Made by a program: the position numbers and the translations under genes
Notes under the pieces: model-generated
Told to the model about the DNA's origin: nothing
What the model saw: the letters and a program-made list of their open reading frames with translations, nothing else
Databases searched by the model: none
Part shown: piece after piece, positions 25,201 through 32,612 of the stretch
Layout: the number at the start of each line of letters is the position of its first letter
Position numbering within the stretch: the stretch's first letter is position 1
Origin: Hyphomicrobiales bacterium
GTDB lineage: Bacteria > Pseudomonadota > Alphaproteobacteria > Rhizobiales > JAJFHR01
Direction: 5' to 3'
Assembly (NCBI GenBank): GCA_021775475.1
Contig: JAJFHS010000025.1
Span: 1-35,298 of the forward strand
DNA length: 35,298 bases

Positions 25201-25531
25201 CGTCGACCTTTTCATATTTGTTGGCACATATTACAATAAGGCAGTACGTCAAACGTTCCTGCAAAACACGCCACGCTCCAGCGCTCATTTTGTCCCAGCC
25301 ATCAGTTTCATTTTCTGTGGCCAGATACGACAATGCCCCATCAGCTTCACCATCAAACCTCTTTGAATATTTTGTGGCCTCGATGGCATCGTGCCTGCCG
25401 GTAAACATTGGCAAGAAAACCCATAAGCGCTCCAAGACATCATCGGGAGAAAAAGTCTCTGGCGGTATGTTTTCCAATTCTTTTCCTAATCGATGTTCGC
25501 AATACCATAACCATATTTCATCCAATTCCAT
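25034..25531 (-). CDS. Unrecognised protein encoded against the early operon
   Basis: 165 aa from an ATG (25531) with a very good ribosome site, GGAGGGAAAA. The protein has ordinary composition and is acidic and Trp-rich: MELDEIWLWYCEHRLGKEL, VLERLWVFLPMFTGRH, TENETDGWDKMSAGAWRVLQ. Its codons favour G at the first position, as real genes do. The opposite-strand frame (25197-25640) is Ser-rich, as expected for an antisense shadow. No known family is recognised. It is oriented opposite to ner and the transposition genes, as an accessory 'moron' gene would be. Confidence 0.65.
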   Translation of the reverse strand: MELDEIWLWYCEHRLGKELENIPPETFSPDDVLERLWVFLPMFTGRHDAIEATKYSKRFDGEADGALSYLATENETDGWDKMSAGAWRVLQERLTYCLIVICANKYEKVDVIDRLPAGLDRKEQSNALLLKYLLGHGRTVDRKVLPVSKPGTAPAFPPDMKLRKQ

Positions 25532-25576
25532 TTTTCCCTCCAACTTTGTTTGTGATGAACTGAGTATTGGGGAAAA

Positions 25577-25613
25577 GCGACCTGCTGTCCATTCCCTGAT
25601 GGTGGCAGGTCGC
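25577..25613. repeat. Inverted repeat between divergent prophage genes
   Basis: GCGACCTGC (25577-25585) and GCAGGTCGC (25605-25613) are exact inverse complements with a 19-nt loop, followed by CAATTTTCT. It lies between the start of the reverse gene (25531) and the next rightward gene (25637). It could be an operator or a weak terminator. Confidence 0.5.
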
Positions 25614-25636
25614 CAATTTTCTGGGGGCTTATCAGC

Positions 25637-25744
25637 ATGAAGATATTCAAATCAATTTCCATATGGGACATGGCGAAAATTGCTATCTGTCTCGGCATTC
25701 TTAGCCCGATGTTTGTGATGGTTTGGGTGGTGATGCCCTCATGA
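25637..25744 (+). CDS. 35-residue membrane peptide
   Basis: Encodes a basic start (MKIFKSISIWDMAK) followed by one hydrophobic helix (IAICLGILSPMFVMVWVVM) and PS. The stop overlaps the start of the next gene (ATGA), and GGGGGC lies 10 nt before the ATG. It is a plausible single-pass membrane peptide of the phage early operon. The function is unknown. Confidence 0.5.
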   Translation: MKIFKSISIWDMAKIAICLGILSPMFVMVWVVMPS

Positions 25745-26013
25745 ACAATCAAACAAACCCCACCCGTGTGGATATTTCCGACCTAATGTTCGCGGCTCCA
25801 GACATGCTTGCAGCTTTGGAAAAAATCCTGCGCGATGCCGAAAATGAGTTCGAAGAACACAGTAAAGAGTTTGGGACTTACGACCCGTCAACAGGCGAAA
25901 CCGAGTTTTCCCCATATGCGGAATGCCGGGATGAAGATATGCATCAGAATGTTGAAAATTTGAAAAAGATCATCTTGCCAGTACTCGCCAAGGCGCGAGG
26001 TGAGCGATCATGA
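25741..26013 (+). CDS. Hypothetical early phage protein
   Basis: 90 aa, acidic, with the segment APDMLAALEKILRDAENEFE, a phrase common in small phage proteins of unknown function. Predicted mainly helical. Its start and stop overlap the neighbouring genes through ATGA on both sides (25741 and 26010), which places it firmly in the operon. No catalytic motif was seen. Confidence 0.65.
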   Translation: MNNQTNPTRVDISDLMFAAPDMLAALEKILRDAENEFEEHSKEFGTYDPSTGETEFSPYAECRDEDMHQNVENLKKIILPVLAKARGERS

Positions 26014-26828
26014 AAATGGATATCAGAGAAATCCCAATCAGCGATATCGTTGTAGGTGAACGGTCACAGGAATTGGACGATGCATGGGTTAGTGCGCTGG
26101 CCTCTATGATCGAGCATGAAGGCCTGATCAATCCCATTACGGTTTGGGATGATGAAGGAGTTATCCGGCTGGCTGCTGGAAATCACCGGCTGGCCGCGAT
26201 TATACAAAATGGCCAGAAGGCGATATCGGCACATTTTTCAAATGCCAAATCATTTGAAGAAGCAAAGATCATTGAAGTCGCGGAAAACATTGCTCGAAAA
26301 GAACTTAATGCTTATGGCCGCGCTCGACACCTATTTGACCTGATGTCAGCACAAGAAAAATTGCACCCTCAATTAAAAAAGGGTGGCGACAAACAGACAG
26401 ACGAAGGTCGAGAAAACCTAACGGCCATCTTGGCCGTTAGGTCGGAGATCGCCGATAAGGTTGGTCTTAGTGACCGGTCAATCAGACGCGATGTCGCCGT
26501 TTGGAAAGGCCTGACGCCCGCTTCACGCGAGACTGTAAAAGCCACATGGCTTGCTGACCATCAAGCCGGGTTGCGGCAACTTTCCGCACAATCTCCCAAG
26601 GTTCAAAAGAAGATTTGCGATTTGCTGTTTTGTGAGAAGCCCAAGGCTACCAATGTGACCGATGCTTTGACCATTATCACAGATGGAAGGCTGGCCACGG
26701 ACATCGAGAAAACATTTGTTTCCATCAACAAAGCTCTGGATAGCCTGAAAGAAAAACAGCTTCACAATGTCTTCGCCAAGCATGAGGCCAAAATCATGGC
26801 GTGGCTGGAAGCCAGGGAAAGCAAATAA
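26010..26828 (+). CDS. ParB/Spo0J-like protein of Mu-like phage
   Basis: 272 aa. The N-terminal ParB domain shows IPISDIVVGERSQELDD, LINPITVWDDEGVIRLAAGN with GNHRLAA (~57-63, box of the ParB fold) and ENIARKELNAYGRA (~92, the ENxxR motif). An HTH follows at ~147-165 (IADKVGLSDRSIRRDVAVWK). Stand-alone ParB-like genes often precede the transposase in alphaproteobacterial Mu-like prophages; the exact role is not established. An 11-bp perfect hairpin (26417-26441) lies inside the gene. Confidence 0.82.
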   Translation: MKMDIREIPISDIVVGERSQELDDAWVSALASMIEHEGLINPITVWDDEGVIRLAAGNHRLAAIIQNGQKAISAHFSNAKSFEEAKIIEVAENIARKELNAYGRARHLFDLMSAQEKLHPQLKKGGDKQTDEGRENLTAILAVRSEIADKVGLSDRSIRRDVAVWKGLTPASRETVKATWLADHQAGLRQLSAQSPKVQKKICDLLFCEKPKATNVTDALTIITDGRLATDIEKTFVSINKALDSLKEKQLHNVFAKHEAKIMAWLEARESK

Positions 26829-26833
26829 TCCAG

Positions 26834-27301
26834 ATGGTAAAGCGGCGAAATGATAATTTAACAATCGACATGTGGTCGGAATTCATCCCCCCTGCAGTTG
26901 CGGTTTCAATGGAACCTGAAATCACCAAAGGCGGGACGCTGGACGTCAAGATTGCGCGGGCGCTGTCTCATGCCATGCAAAATTGTGACAAATCCCGCGA
27001 AGAAATTGCTGCTGAAATGTCAGATTATCTCGGTGGCCAGAACGTTACCCTAAACATGCTGCAAACCTATGCATCGCCAGCGCGGCGAGATCACAAAATT
27101 ACCCTTGAACGGTTCATCGCCTTTGTTGCCGTTACCGACTGTCATGACTTGCTCGGCTTTGTTGCTGAGTTCTCAGATTTTGCCGTTGTACCGGAAGAAT
27201 ATCTAGATGTTATCAACCTTTCCGAAGCTGAAAGCTTTGCAGAAAAAGCTATCGCCCATCGCGACCAATTGTTGAGCAAGGTTCGGGGGCGTTACAGATG
27301 A
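26834..27301 (+). CDS. Phage transposition-region HTH-like protein
   Basis: 155 aa. A helix-turn-helix-like region at ~40-80 (CDKSREEIAAEMSDYLGGQN then VTLNMLQTYASPARRDH) is followed by RFIAFVAVTDCHDLLGF. The same type of protein precedes the transposase in other alphaproteobacterial Mu-like phages, as far as I recall the family pattern. The stop overlaps the transposase start (ATGA). It may be a regulator or accessory of transposition. The ribosome site is weak. Confidence 0.65.
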   Translation: MVKRRNDNLTIDMWSEFIPPAVAVSMEPEITKGGTLDVKIARALSHAMQNCDKSREEIAAEMSDYLGGQNVTLNMLQTYASPARRDHKITLERFIAFVAVTDCHDLLGFVAEFSDFAVVPEEYLDVINLSEAESFAEKAIAHRDQLLSKVRGRYR

Positions 27302-28902
27302 ACAAAGCCGTAGAACTCTCTCAACCGGAATATCTGGCACCAGCCATCGGTCACAATAATCCTCCCTCACCGATTGCTGATGATATTTCATTTATTACAA
27401 CTGAAGCTTTTCAGATTTGGTGGTCTGCGCAGGAAATTGCTGATCTATCCAAGCGCTCTGGTTTTAAGGTGTTGCCATTCAGTGTGCGTGGGGTGAAAAA
27501 TTTCATCAAACGCCATGATTGGGATACAGTGCCGAACATGTCGCGCCAACGTGTTGGGCGCTCTGGCGGTGGTGGCACTGAATATCACTTCTCACTGTTT
27601 CCAGAACAGCTAATTGGTTACTTGCAGGCTGAAAGCTTCAAGACACAATCCAAACTCACAGCAAAATCAAATTCTGCGTTAGAAGAGACCCGCAAAAAAG
27701 AACTTGTGACCGTCGATCTAACGGGGCGGCAGCGTCTGGTTATGGATGCCCGCGCTGCAATTCTTACAGCCATTGAGCACATCCAGATTAAAAAGGGCCA
27801 GTCACGGCGAAAATCCATATTAGGTTTTCTTGCTGAGTTTAAAGCAGTCGACGAACACCCATTATCAGATGTTGTTACCACTGCTAATGATCGCGCCACA
27901 CGAACTTGTAAAATATCACGGGCAACGCTCTACAACTGGTTTTCAATGCGCGAGCTTGACGGCATTGCTGGTCTTGCACCGGAACTGACCCGGACGGCAA
28001 GCGATTTACCGACATGGTTTACCGGTTTTCTCAAATTCTATTCGCTCCCGCAAAAGCCCGCTGCAGCGGCTGCATTGCGCGACTTTATTGTTTCATTACC
28101 GGATGGCTCAAAAGCTCCAAATTATGACCAAGTGCAACGTGCGTTAAAAAAGATGGATTTGGCATATGGCACAATGGCCCGACATCGTGGCCGTGAAGGC
28201 AAGCTTACACTTAAAGCCAGAATGGCCTATGTCATCCGCTCAACAGAAGGCCTCCTACCTTCAAGCGTTTACACAGCAGATGGTCAAACATTTGACGCCG
28301 AAATAGCTCACCCACTCCATGGTCAGGCTTTCAGACCTGAAATCACATCAATCCTTGATGTCGCAACGCGCAAATGGGTTGGATTTTCAGTTGGTCTTTC
28401 AGAAAACACCAATGTCATAGTCGATGCGTTACGCATGGCCTGTGAGCTTTTTGGTATCCCGGCGATATTCTATACGGATCGTGGGTCTGGTTACAAAAAC
28501 CATGCCTTTGATGATGAGCTAACCGGTTTTGCTTCGCGCTTGGGCACAACGAAAATGCATGCTCTGCCATACAATTCCCAAGCCAAAGGTCTCATAGAAC
28601 GATTTAACGGCACAGTCCTTGTGTCTCTGGCGAAGAAATTCCCGACCTATATTGGCGCTGACATGGACCGACAAGCCATGCAGAAAATCCATAAACTGAC
28701 GCGCAAGGAACTGAAAGAAGACGGCATCAGCAAGACGCTACCTTCGTGGTCTGAATTTCTGGAAGTCATGGCCAATGCTATGACCATCTATAATGATAGC
28801 CCTCATTCCTCGCTCAAGGGCGCTTCGCCAAATGAGGCTTGGCAGCGACATGTTGCAGATGGCTTTGCGCCTGTTGCGGCCGCCTTTTGGCTTTTCTGGT
28901 AA
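27298..28902 (+). pseudogene. MuA-like transposase, truncated at the C-terminus
   Basis: 534 aa remain of a protein usually ~650-700 aa. Residues ~38-110 are the Mu-type DNA-binding domain (WWSAQEIADLSKRSGFKVLP then GGGTEYHFSLFP). A further helical DNA-binding part covers ~140-240. The RNase-H-like core holds Asp328 (YTADGQTFD), Asp394 (FYTDRGSGY) and Glu434 (KGLIERFNG). Homology ends at PNEAWQRHVADGF (~523); the last residues AFWLFW come from fused DNA. The Mu transposase C-terminal beta-barrel and the segment that recruits the ATPase MuB are missing. The catalytic triad is intact, but full transposition activity is unlikely. Confidence 0.88.
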
Positions 28903-29192
28903 CGACCCCGGCCAAGGTCATGATCACCGGGTATCGCAGCGATTTGTATGACGAAGTATTAAGCGGGTTTCACCGCATCGATTATCAAACAATGACCCGC
29001 GCAGGCATGGTCGATGAAGCCTTATGGATGAATTTCGCACCGCCTGCCCAGCTGCATGACTATTCGTTTCTGGGCGCTGATTACCGCGAACGCGAACGGA
29101 TAAAGCGCAAAAAGACCCGCTGGAAAAACAGGATAGCCAACATGGACCGGCTGGAGCGATTGGCGATCATGGAAGTTCTGGAAAGTGTGTAG
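28884..29192 (+). pseudogene. C-terminal fragment of phage DNA adenine methylase
   Basis: The frame LLAFLVTTPAKVMITGYRSD, LYDEVLSGFHRID and ALWMNFAPP matches the last ~100 residues of D12-class N6-adenine methylases of phages. The catalytic DPPY motif and SAM site would lie upstream and are absent. The fragment joins the transposase in another frame at about 28875-28890, so it has no start of its own. In complete Mu-like phages modification genes lie near the right end, which fits a deletion spanning the whole middle of the phage. Confidence 0.78.
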
Positions 29193-29367
29193 CCATCGAG
29201 CATCGTCACAAAAATTGGTACAAGAAAGGCAGGGGCCGGGATGTCTCATCATCCCAAGCCTTGAGCGCCAGATCACACTACAGTGAGTAGAAAAGAAATT
29301 AAGTATAGACACCTGATAGCAACTTGGTGTCCAGCGCAACAAAATTTGGTTGCAGAAAGGTGAAAAA

Positions 29368-29991
29368 ATGACAGATATTCAGGAATTTCTGAGTTTACCA
29401 ATGGAAACTCTGGTTATTCTCGCAGCGGGATATATCGGCTATAAAATCTCCTATACAGGCAGGAATAAACACCATCGCACGATCGATATTGCATTTATTA
29501 GTTTAACATTCGGCCTCATTGCAAAACTAGCTTTGAACAATATAGCAGACATCACCGGCACCCCGATTGTGCAGGCCGGTTTGTCGATAGTTATTGCGGC
29601 TCTTGTGTCTGCCATCTGGCGTGCGTGGATTGAGCATCTGGCGAAATGGGTGCTAAGAACAACCAATATCTCATATTCGGACGGAACTTTATCTGCATGG
29701 GATGCGATGCGCACGTCACATCATTGCAGGCCGAGTCAGCTTGTTGTGCGACAAATAAACGGTACCCAACTCTTATGTGATAACTTGATCCAGTTTCAAG
29801 AGTATCCGCATGGGCCGTGCATTTATGGAGAAGACGGTTCTATAGCAATGTATGTCACTCATTTCCGTCAAGATGGAGGAGCTGAATGGGATCATTGCAA
29901 CCCTCTTGAGCCAGACTATGGAGTTGCAATTACATTTATCCCTGCAAGGCAAATTGCAGAAATAGAAATTCGCCATTCGACTAGCGTTTAG
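29368..29991 (+). CDS. Unknown membrane protein at prophage right end
   Basis: 207 aa from ATG 29368 with AGAAAGGTG as ribosome site (a TTG at 29350 is also in frame). Three hydrophobic segments are seen, ~10-27, ~42-62 and ~70-92, followed by a ~110-residue soluble domain with GTLSAWDAMRTSHHCRPSQL and VTHFRQDGGAEWDHC. No family is recognised with certainty. It follows the methylase fragment and precedes the right terminus, the place where Mu-like phages carry accessory genes. It survived the deletion complete. Confidence 0.65.
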   Translation: MTDIQEFLSLPMETLVILAAGYIGYKISYTGRNKHHRTIDIAFISLTFGLIAKLALNNIADITGTPIVQAGLSIVIAALVSAIWRAWIEHLAKWVLRTTNISYSDGTLSAWDAMRTSHHCRPSQLVVRQINGTQLLCDNLIQFQEYPHGPCIYGEDGSIAMYVTHFRQDGGAEWDHCNPLEPDYGVAITFIPARQIAEIEIRHSTSV

Positions 29992-30130
29992 GTTTAGGCG
30001 GTTCTTTATCGCTTTTTACGGGTGCGGCTTTCGGTATTTCCACTCTGATTGAAGGTGATATGATAGTGTCTGCTGCTTTTGGATTTTCCGAAAACAGCTC
30101 AGTTGTATACTTTTCTTTATCGTCGTTCAT
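29981..30130 (-). CDS. Small charged hypothetical protein
   Basis: 49 aa, starting MNDDKEKYTTELFSENPK and ending in a Lys/Pro-rich tail (KSDKEPPKPKR). AGAG precedes the ATG at modest distance. Its 3' end overlaps the convergent membrane protein gene by 11 nt. It is the last frame before the right-end sites of the prophage. No function is recognised and low-complexity composition limits certainty. Confidence 0.45.
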   Translation of the reverse strand: MNDDKEKYTTELFSENPKAADTIISPSIRVEIPKAAPVKSDKEPPKPKR

Positions 30131-30204
30131 GATTTTTCTCTAATCTTCAGCATAGAACAATATCATATCAATCTGCCCCAAAATATTCAATATTACAGTT
30201 TTGG

Positions 30205-30252
30205 TGTCCAGAAGATAGCGCAAATTTGTCCAAAAGATCGCGCCGGGCTACA
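30205..30252 (-). repeat. Prophage right end with two tandem transposase-site-like repeats
   Basis: Read on the minus strand from the terminus at 30252, CTTTTGGACA (30236-30227) and CTTCTGGACA (30214-30205) are spaced exactly 22 bp, like the adjacent R1 and R2 sites of Mu. The outer site is part of the 24-nt inverted match to the left end (23574-23597). GCACG follows outside at 30253-30257. Confidence 0.85.
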
Positions 30253-30308
30253 GCACGGCGCAAACCACAAGCCAAAAGGCTTAAGTTACTCATTGTTTTA
30301 AGGAAAAA

Positions 30309-30385
30309 TGGTAGCGGAGGAGAGATTTGAACTCCCGACACGCGGATTATGATTCCGCTGCTCTAACCAACTGAGCTACTCCGCC
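30309..30385 (-). tRNA. tRNA-Met (CAT), elongator
   Basis: 77 nt including an encoded CCA end. Acceptor GGCGGAG pairs with CTCCGCT (first pair G-T), D-stem GCTC/GAGC, anticodon stem GCGGA/TCCGC with loop ATCATAA (anticodon CAT), T-stem GGGAG/CTCTC (one weak pair) with loop TTCAAAT. The GCGGAATCATAATCCGC anticodon arm is that of alphaproteobacterial elongator tRNA-Met rather than initiator or tRNA-Ile2. A T-run follows the CCA immediately. The 3' part is duplicated at 12279-12316. Confidence 0.93.
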
Positions 30386-30492
30386 TTGCTTGCAGCAATA
30401 TTTGAGCGCGATATAAAGGTGCGGGCCTGATTAAGTCAAGCACAACTCTTGGTAAAATCTTCTGGAAAACTTTAAACCCGGGGTCAAACTTC

Positions 30493-31104
30493 TTATTTAT
30501 GCACGCGTTGATAAGCCCATATGCGTGCCGGCGGCAGATTAAGAAGTACACTATCCAGCTGGGTGACCGTAAAATGGCCATCGCGCGCCGGAACCGGTGG
30601 GCGCAAACCATATGAAAACTGTATCAGTGGCCGCCCCGGCTCCAGTCGATCAAGCACCAGTTCAACCAGGCGAACGCGATCACCAACCGGAAAGTTTAAT
30701 AACGGTAATCCCGAAATTGCCGTATCAAACCTCTCAATTTCCAACTCCGCACTGATTTGCGAAATATTGAATGCATCGCCATGGACAAAATTCACACCAG
30801 GATAGCGCAACCTAAGTCCGGGCAAAAAGCTTTTGGTAAATTCGATTGCCACCAGATTTTCAGGTGCAACGCCATGTTCCAGGATGGCCCGTGTGGTCAC
30901 ACCGTTACCCGGTCCCAGTTCCAATACCTTCAACCCAGCATCGCACCGCGCAGCACCGGCCATAATTCTGGCCATGGTCGTGCTCGTTGGCGCAATGGCG
31001 CCTACCGCTTTTGGATTTGCAATCCAGCCTGAGTAAAAATCAAGCTTTTCACCGAACTTATTGGCCAGTTTGCTGCTTAAGGTCGCCACTTTGTCTTTAT
31101 CCAT
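30493..31104 (-). CDS. pmtA: PmtA-type phospholipid N-methyltransferase / class I SAM methyltransferase
   Basis: 203 aa from the ATG at 31104, overlapping the mnmA stop (TGATG). SAM-binding motif I is VLELGPGNGVTTRAIL (~61-76), preceded by the family's GAIAPTSTTMARIM (~35). VAIEFTKSF (~85), HGDAFNI (~109) and SGLPLLNFP (~132) are typical of rhizobial PmtA, which methylates phosphatidylethanolamine toward phosphatidylcholine. A related SAM methyltransferase of other substrate is possible. It is co-transcribed with mnmA and ends before tRNA-Met. Confidence 0.72.
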   Translation of the reverse strand: MDKDKVATLSSKLANKFGEKLDFYSGWIANPKAVGAIAPTSTTMARIMAGAARCDAGLKVLELGPGNGVTTRAILEHGVAPENLVAIEFTKSFLPGLRLRYPGVNFVHGDAFNISQISAELEIERFDTAISGLPLLNFPVGDRVRLVELVLDRLEPGRPLIQFSYGLRPPVPARDGHFTVTQLDSVLLNLPPARIWAYQRVHK

Positions 31105-32297
31105 CAAACAACAACCGCCTTCTGGCGATCTTGATCCAGACAGTTTTCAGCAGATTTTATCCACCCGCCACCAAGCACCCGCGAACCGACTTGATCGCTG
31201 TCATAAAAAACACAAGCCTGTCCCGGAGAAACACCATATTCGCCCACCCGCAGGTAGGCCACCACATTTTCGTTCTCTTTGGTCAAATATCCGGCCTGCG
31301 GCTTATGTGTTGATCTGACTTTCATGAAAAAATCGAATTCCCCTTGTGCCAATTGTTCTTCAAGTGTTTTGTCACCAAGCCAGTTGATATCTCTCAACAC
31401 AATTCGCCTAGTCAGCAATATGTCTCGCGGCCCTACAATAACTTCCGATTTGTCAACATTAAGGCCGACCACATAAAGCGGGTCTTCAGCCGCAATGCCA
31501 AGGCCCCGGCGCTGACCGATGGTATAATTGATGATACCTTTATGTTGGCCCAGAACCTTGCCCGTGGTGTTTACAATATTACCGGGATTGGCCGCCTGTG
31601 GTCGCAGTCGCTCTATAACGGCTGCGTAATTACCCGAAGGAACAAAGCAGATATCCTGACTGTCGGGTTTATCAGCAACACTCAAACCCAGTTCAACCGC
31701 CAATTCACGCACCTCTGATTTGTGCAACCCGCCAAGCGGAAACCGCAAAAACTCAAGCTGTTCATCCGTGGTGGTGAAAAGAAAATAACTTTGGTCGCGA
31801 TTTTCATCGATAGCACGGTGCAAAGCCCGGCCCCCGCCTGCTCCAGACAGGGTTTTACTGGTAATATAATGCCCGGTTGCCATCGCAGCAGCGCCCAGAT
31901 CTTTTGCCATCTCAAGCAAATCCTTGAACTTTACAGTCTGATTGCACTGAATACAGGGTATTGGCGTTTCACCGGCAAGATAGCTATCGGCAAAATCCTC
32001 CATGACGCTATCACGAAACCTGTCCTCATAATCGAGCACATAATGCGGAATATCCAAAAGTTCAGCAACGCGGCGGGCATCGTGAATATCACTGCCGGCA
32101 CAACACGCGCCTTTACGCGAAACGGCCTCACCGTGGTCATAGAGTTGCAGGGTAATGCCAACAACATCATAGCCTTCGCGTTTGAGTTTAGCCGCCACAA
32201 CCGACGAATCAACCCCCCCGGACATGGCAACCACAATGCGGTTGTCTTCAGGGGCACCAGGTAAATCAAGGCTGTTTAATTCAGTTTTTAAAGTCAT
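31104..32297 (-). CDS. mnmA: tRNA-specific 2-thiouridylase MnmA
   Basis: 397 aa. The ATP-pyrophosphatase P-loop is [15 protein letters not shown] (~22-36). Catalytic cysteines are in [14 protein letters not shown] (Cys115/Cys118) and [12 protein letters not shown] (Cys217). GHY (~142) and the C-terminal barrel with [21 protein letters not shown] residues (~365) complete the family profile. The enzyme thiolates U34 of tRNA-Lys, -Glu and -Gln. It is coupled to the downstream methyltransferase gene. No unusual feature was seen. Confidence 0.94.
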   Translation of the reverse strand: MTLKTELNSLDLPGAPEDNRIVVAMSGGVDSSVVAAKLKREGYDVVGITLQLYDHGEAVSRKGACCAGSDIHDARRVAELLDIPHYVLDYEDRFRDSVMEDFADSYLAGETPIPCIQCNQTVKFKDLLEMAKDLGAAAMATGHYITSKTLSGAGGGRALHRAIDENRDQSYFLFTTTDEQLEFLRFPLGGLHKSEVRELAVELGLSVADKPDSQDICFVPSGNYAAVIERLRPQAANPGNIVNTTGKVLGQHKGIINYTIGQRRGLGIAAEDPLYVVGLNVDKSEVIVGPRDILLTRRIVLRDINWLGDKTLEEQLAQGEFDFFMKVRSTHKPQAGYLTKENENVVAYLRVGEYGVSPGQACVFYDSDQVGSRVLGGGWIKSAENCLDQDRQKAVVV

Positions 32298-32554
32298 GTC
32301 AAAAGACCGGGACGTGATTAACTTAATCGAGGGTTTAGGTCATAGGCTCATAAACCCATTTGCAGCCTTATGCATGAAACCCATGGGCTTTTCCAATTAA
32401 AATATCATTCTACCCTGCCAACACTCCGGCAACACGGCAAAATACGCCCTTAAGGCGGCAAATTTTGCCTGGTAGATGCTGCCAGATGCCCGGTTGCAAA
32501 ACTTTAGGTCAATTTAACTCATTGATTTAATGAAATTATTCTATTGTTCAAAAA

Positions 32555-32583
32555 CTGGCATTCCCCTTGCTTATATCAAGGGG
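32555..32583 (+). promoter_or_regulatory. Sigma-54-type promoter upstream of fliK
   Basis: CTGGCATTCCCCTTGCT (32555-32571) matches the -24/-12 consensus, with GG (32557-32558) and GC (32569-32570) exactly 10 nt apart. CCCCTTG (32563-32569) and CAAGGGG (32577-32583) form an inverted repeat overlapping the -12 element. It lies 42 nt before the fliK start. The rest of 32298-32612 shows no gene. Confidence 0.75.
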
Positions 32584-32612
32584 AATTGAAAATCTAACCT
32601 GCGAGCCAGACT

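Larger units (their letters stand above)
23442..30252. mobile_element. Defective Mu-like transposable prophage (6.8 kb)
   Basis: The left terminus starts TGTAGGGGGG and the right terminus, read inward on the minus strand, starts TGTAGCCCGG. The two outer 26-mers match at 19 positions and both end in CTTYTGGACA. The flanks 23437-23441 and 30253-30257 are both GCACG, a 5-bp target duplication typical of Mu. The gene order inside is Mu-like: leftward repressor, operator, ner, small genes, ParB-like gene, HTH-like gene, transposase. A complete Mu-like phage is ~35-40 kb. Here the transposition ATPase, lysis, head and tail genes are missing through one internal deletion at ~28.88 kb. Removing the element restores a continuous phoB-to-tRNA-Met spacer. 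Confidence 0.92.

Noticed and set aside
25197..25640. Plus-strand 147-aa frame
   Set aside because: Ser-rich antisense shadow of the better supported minus-strand gene 25034-25531; no ribosome site or domain, although its ends show ATGA overlaps.
29238..29255. GGGATG/CATCCC stem after the methylase fragment as a terminator
   Set aside because: Only six pairs and no T-run downstream.
23442..30252. CRISPR array or toxin-antitoxin pair inside the prophage
   Set aside because: Repeats present are few, unevenly spaced and without spacers; no recognisable toxin or antitoxin fold was seen.
30240..30261. GCGCCG...CGGCGC hairpin looking like a terminator for tRNA-Met
   Set aside because: Its two arms lie on either side of the prophage right boundary (30252) and target duplication, so the pairing is a by-product of insertion; no T-run follows the stem in the tRNA direction within a few bases.
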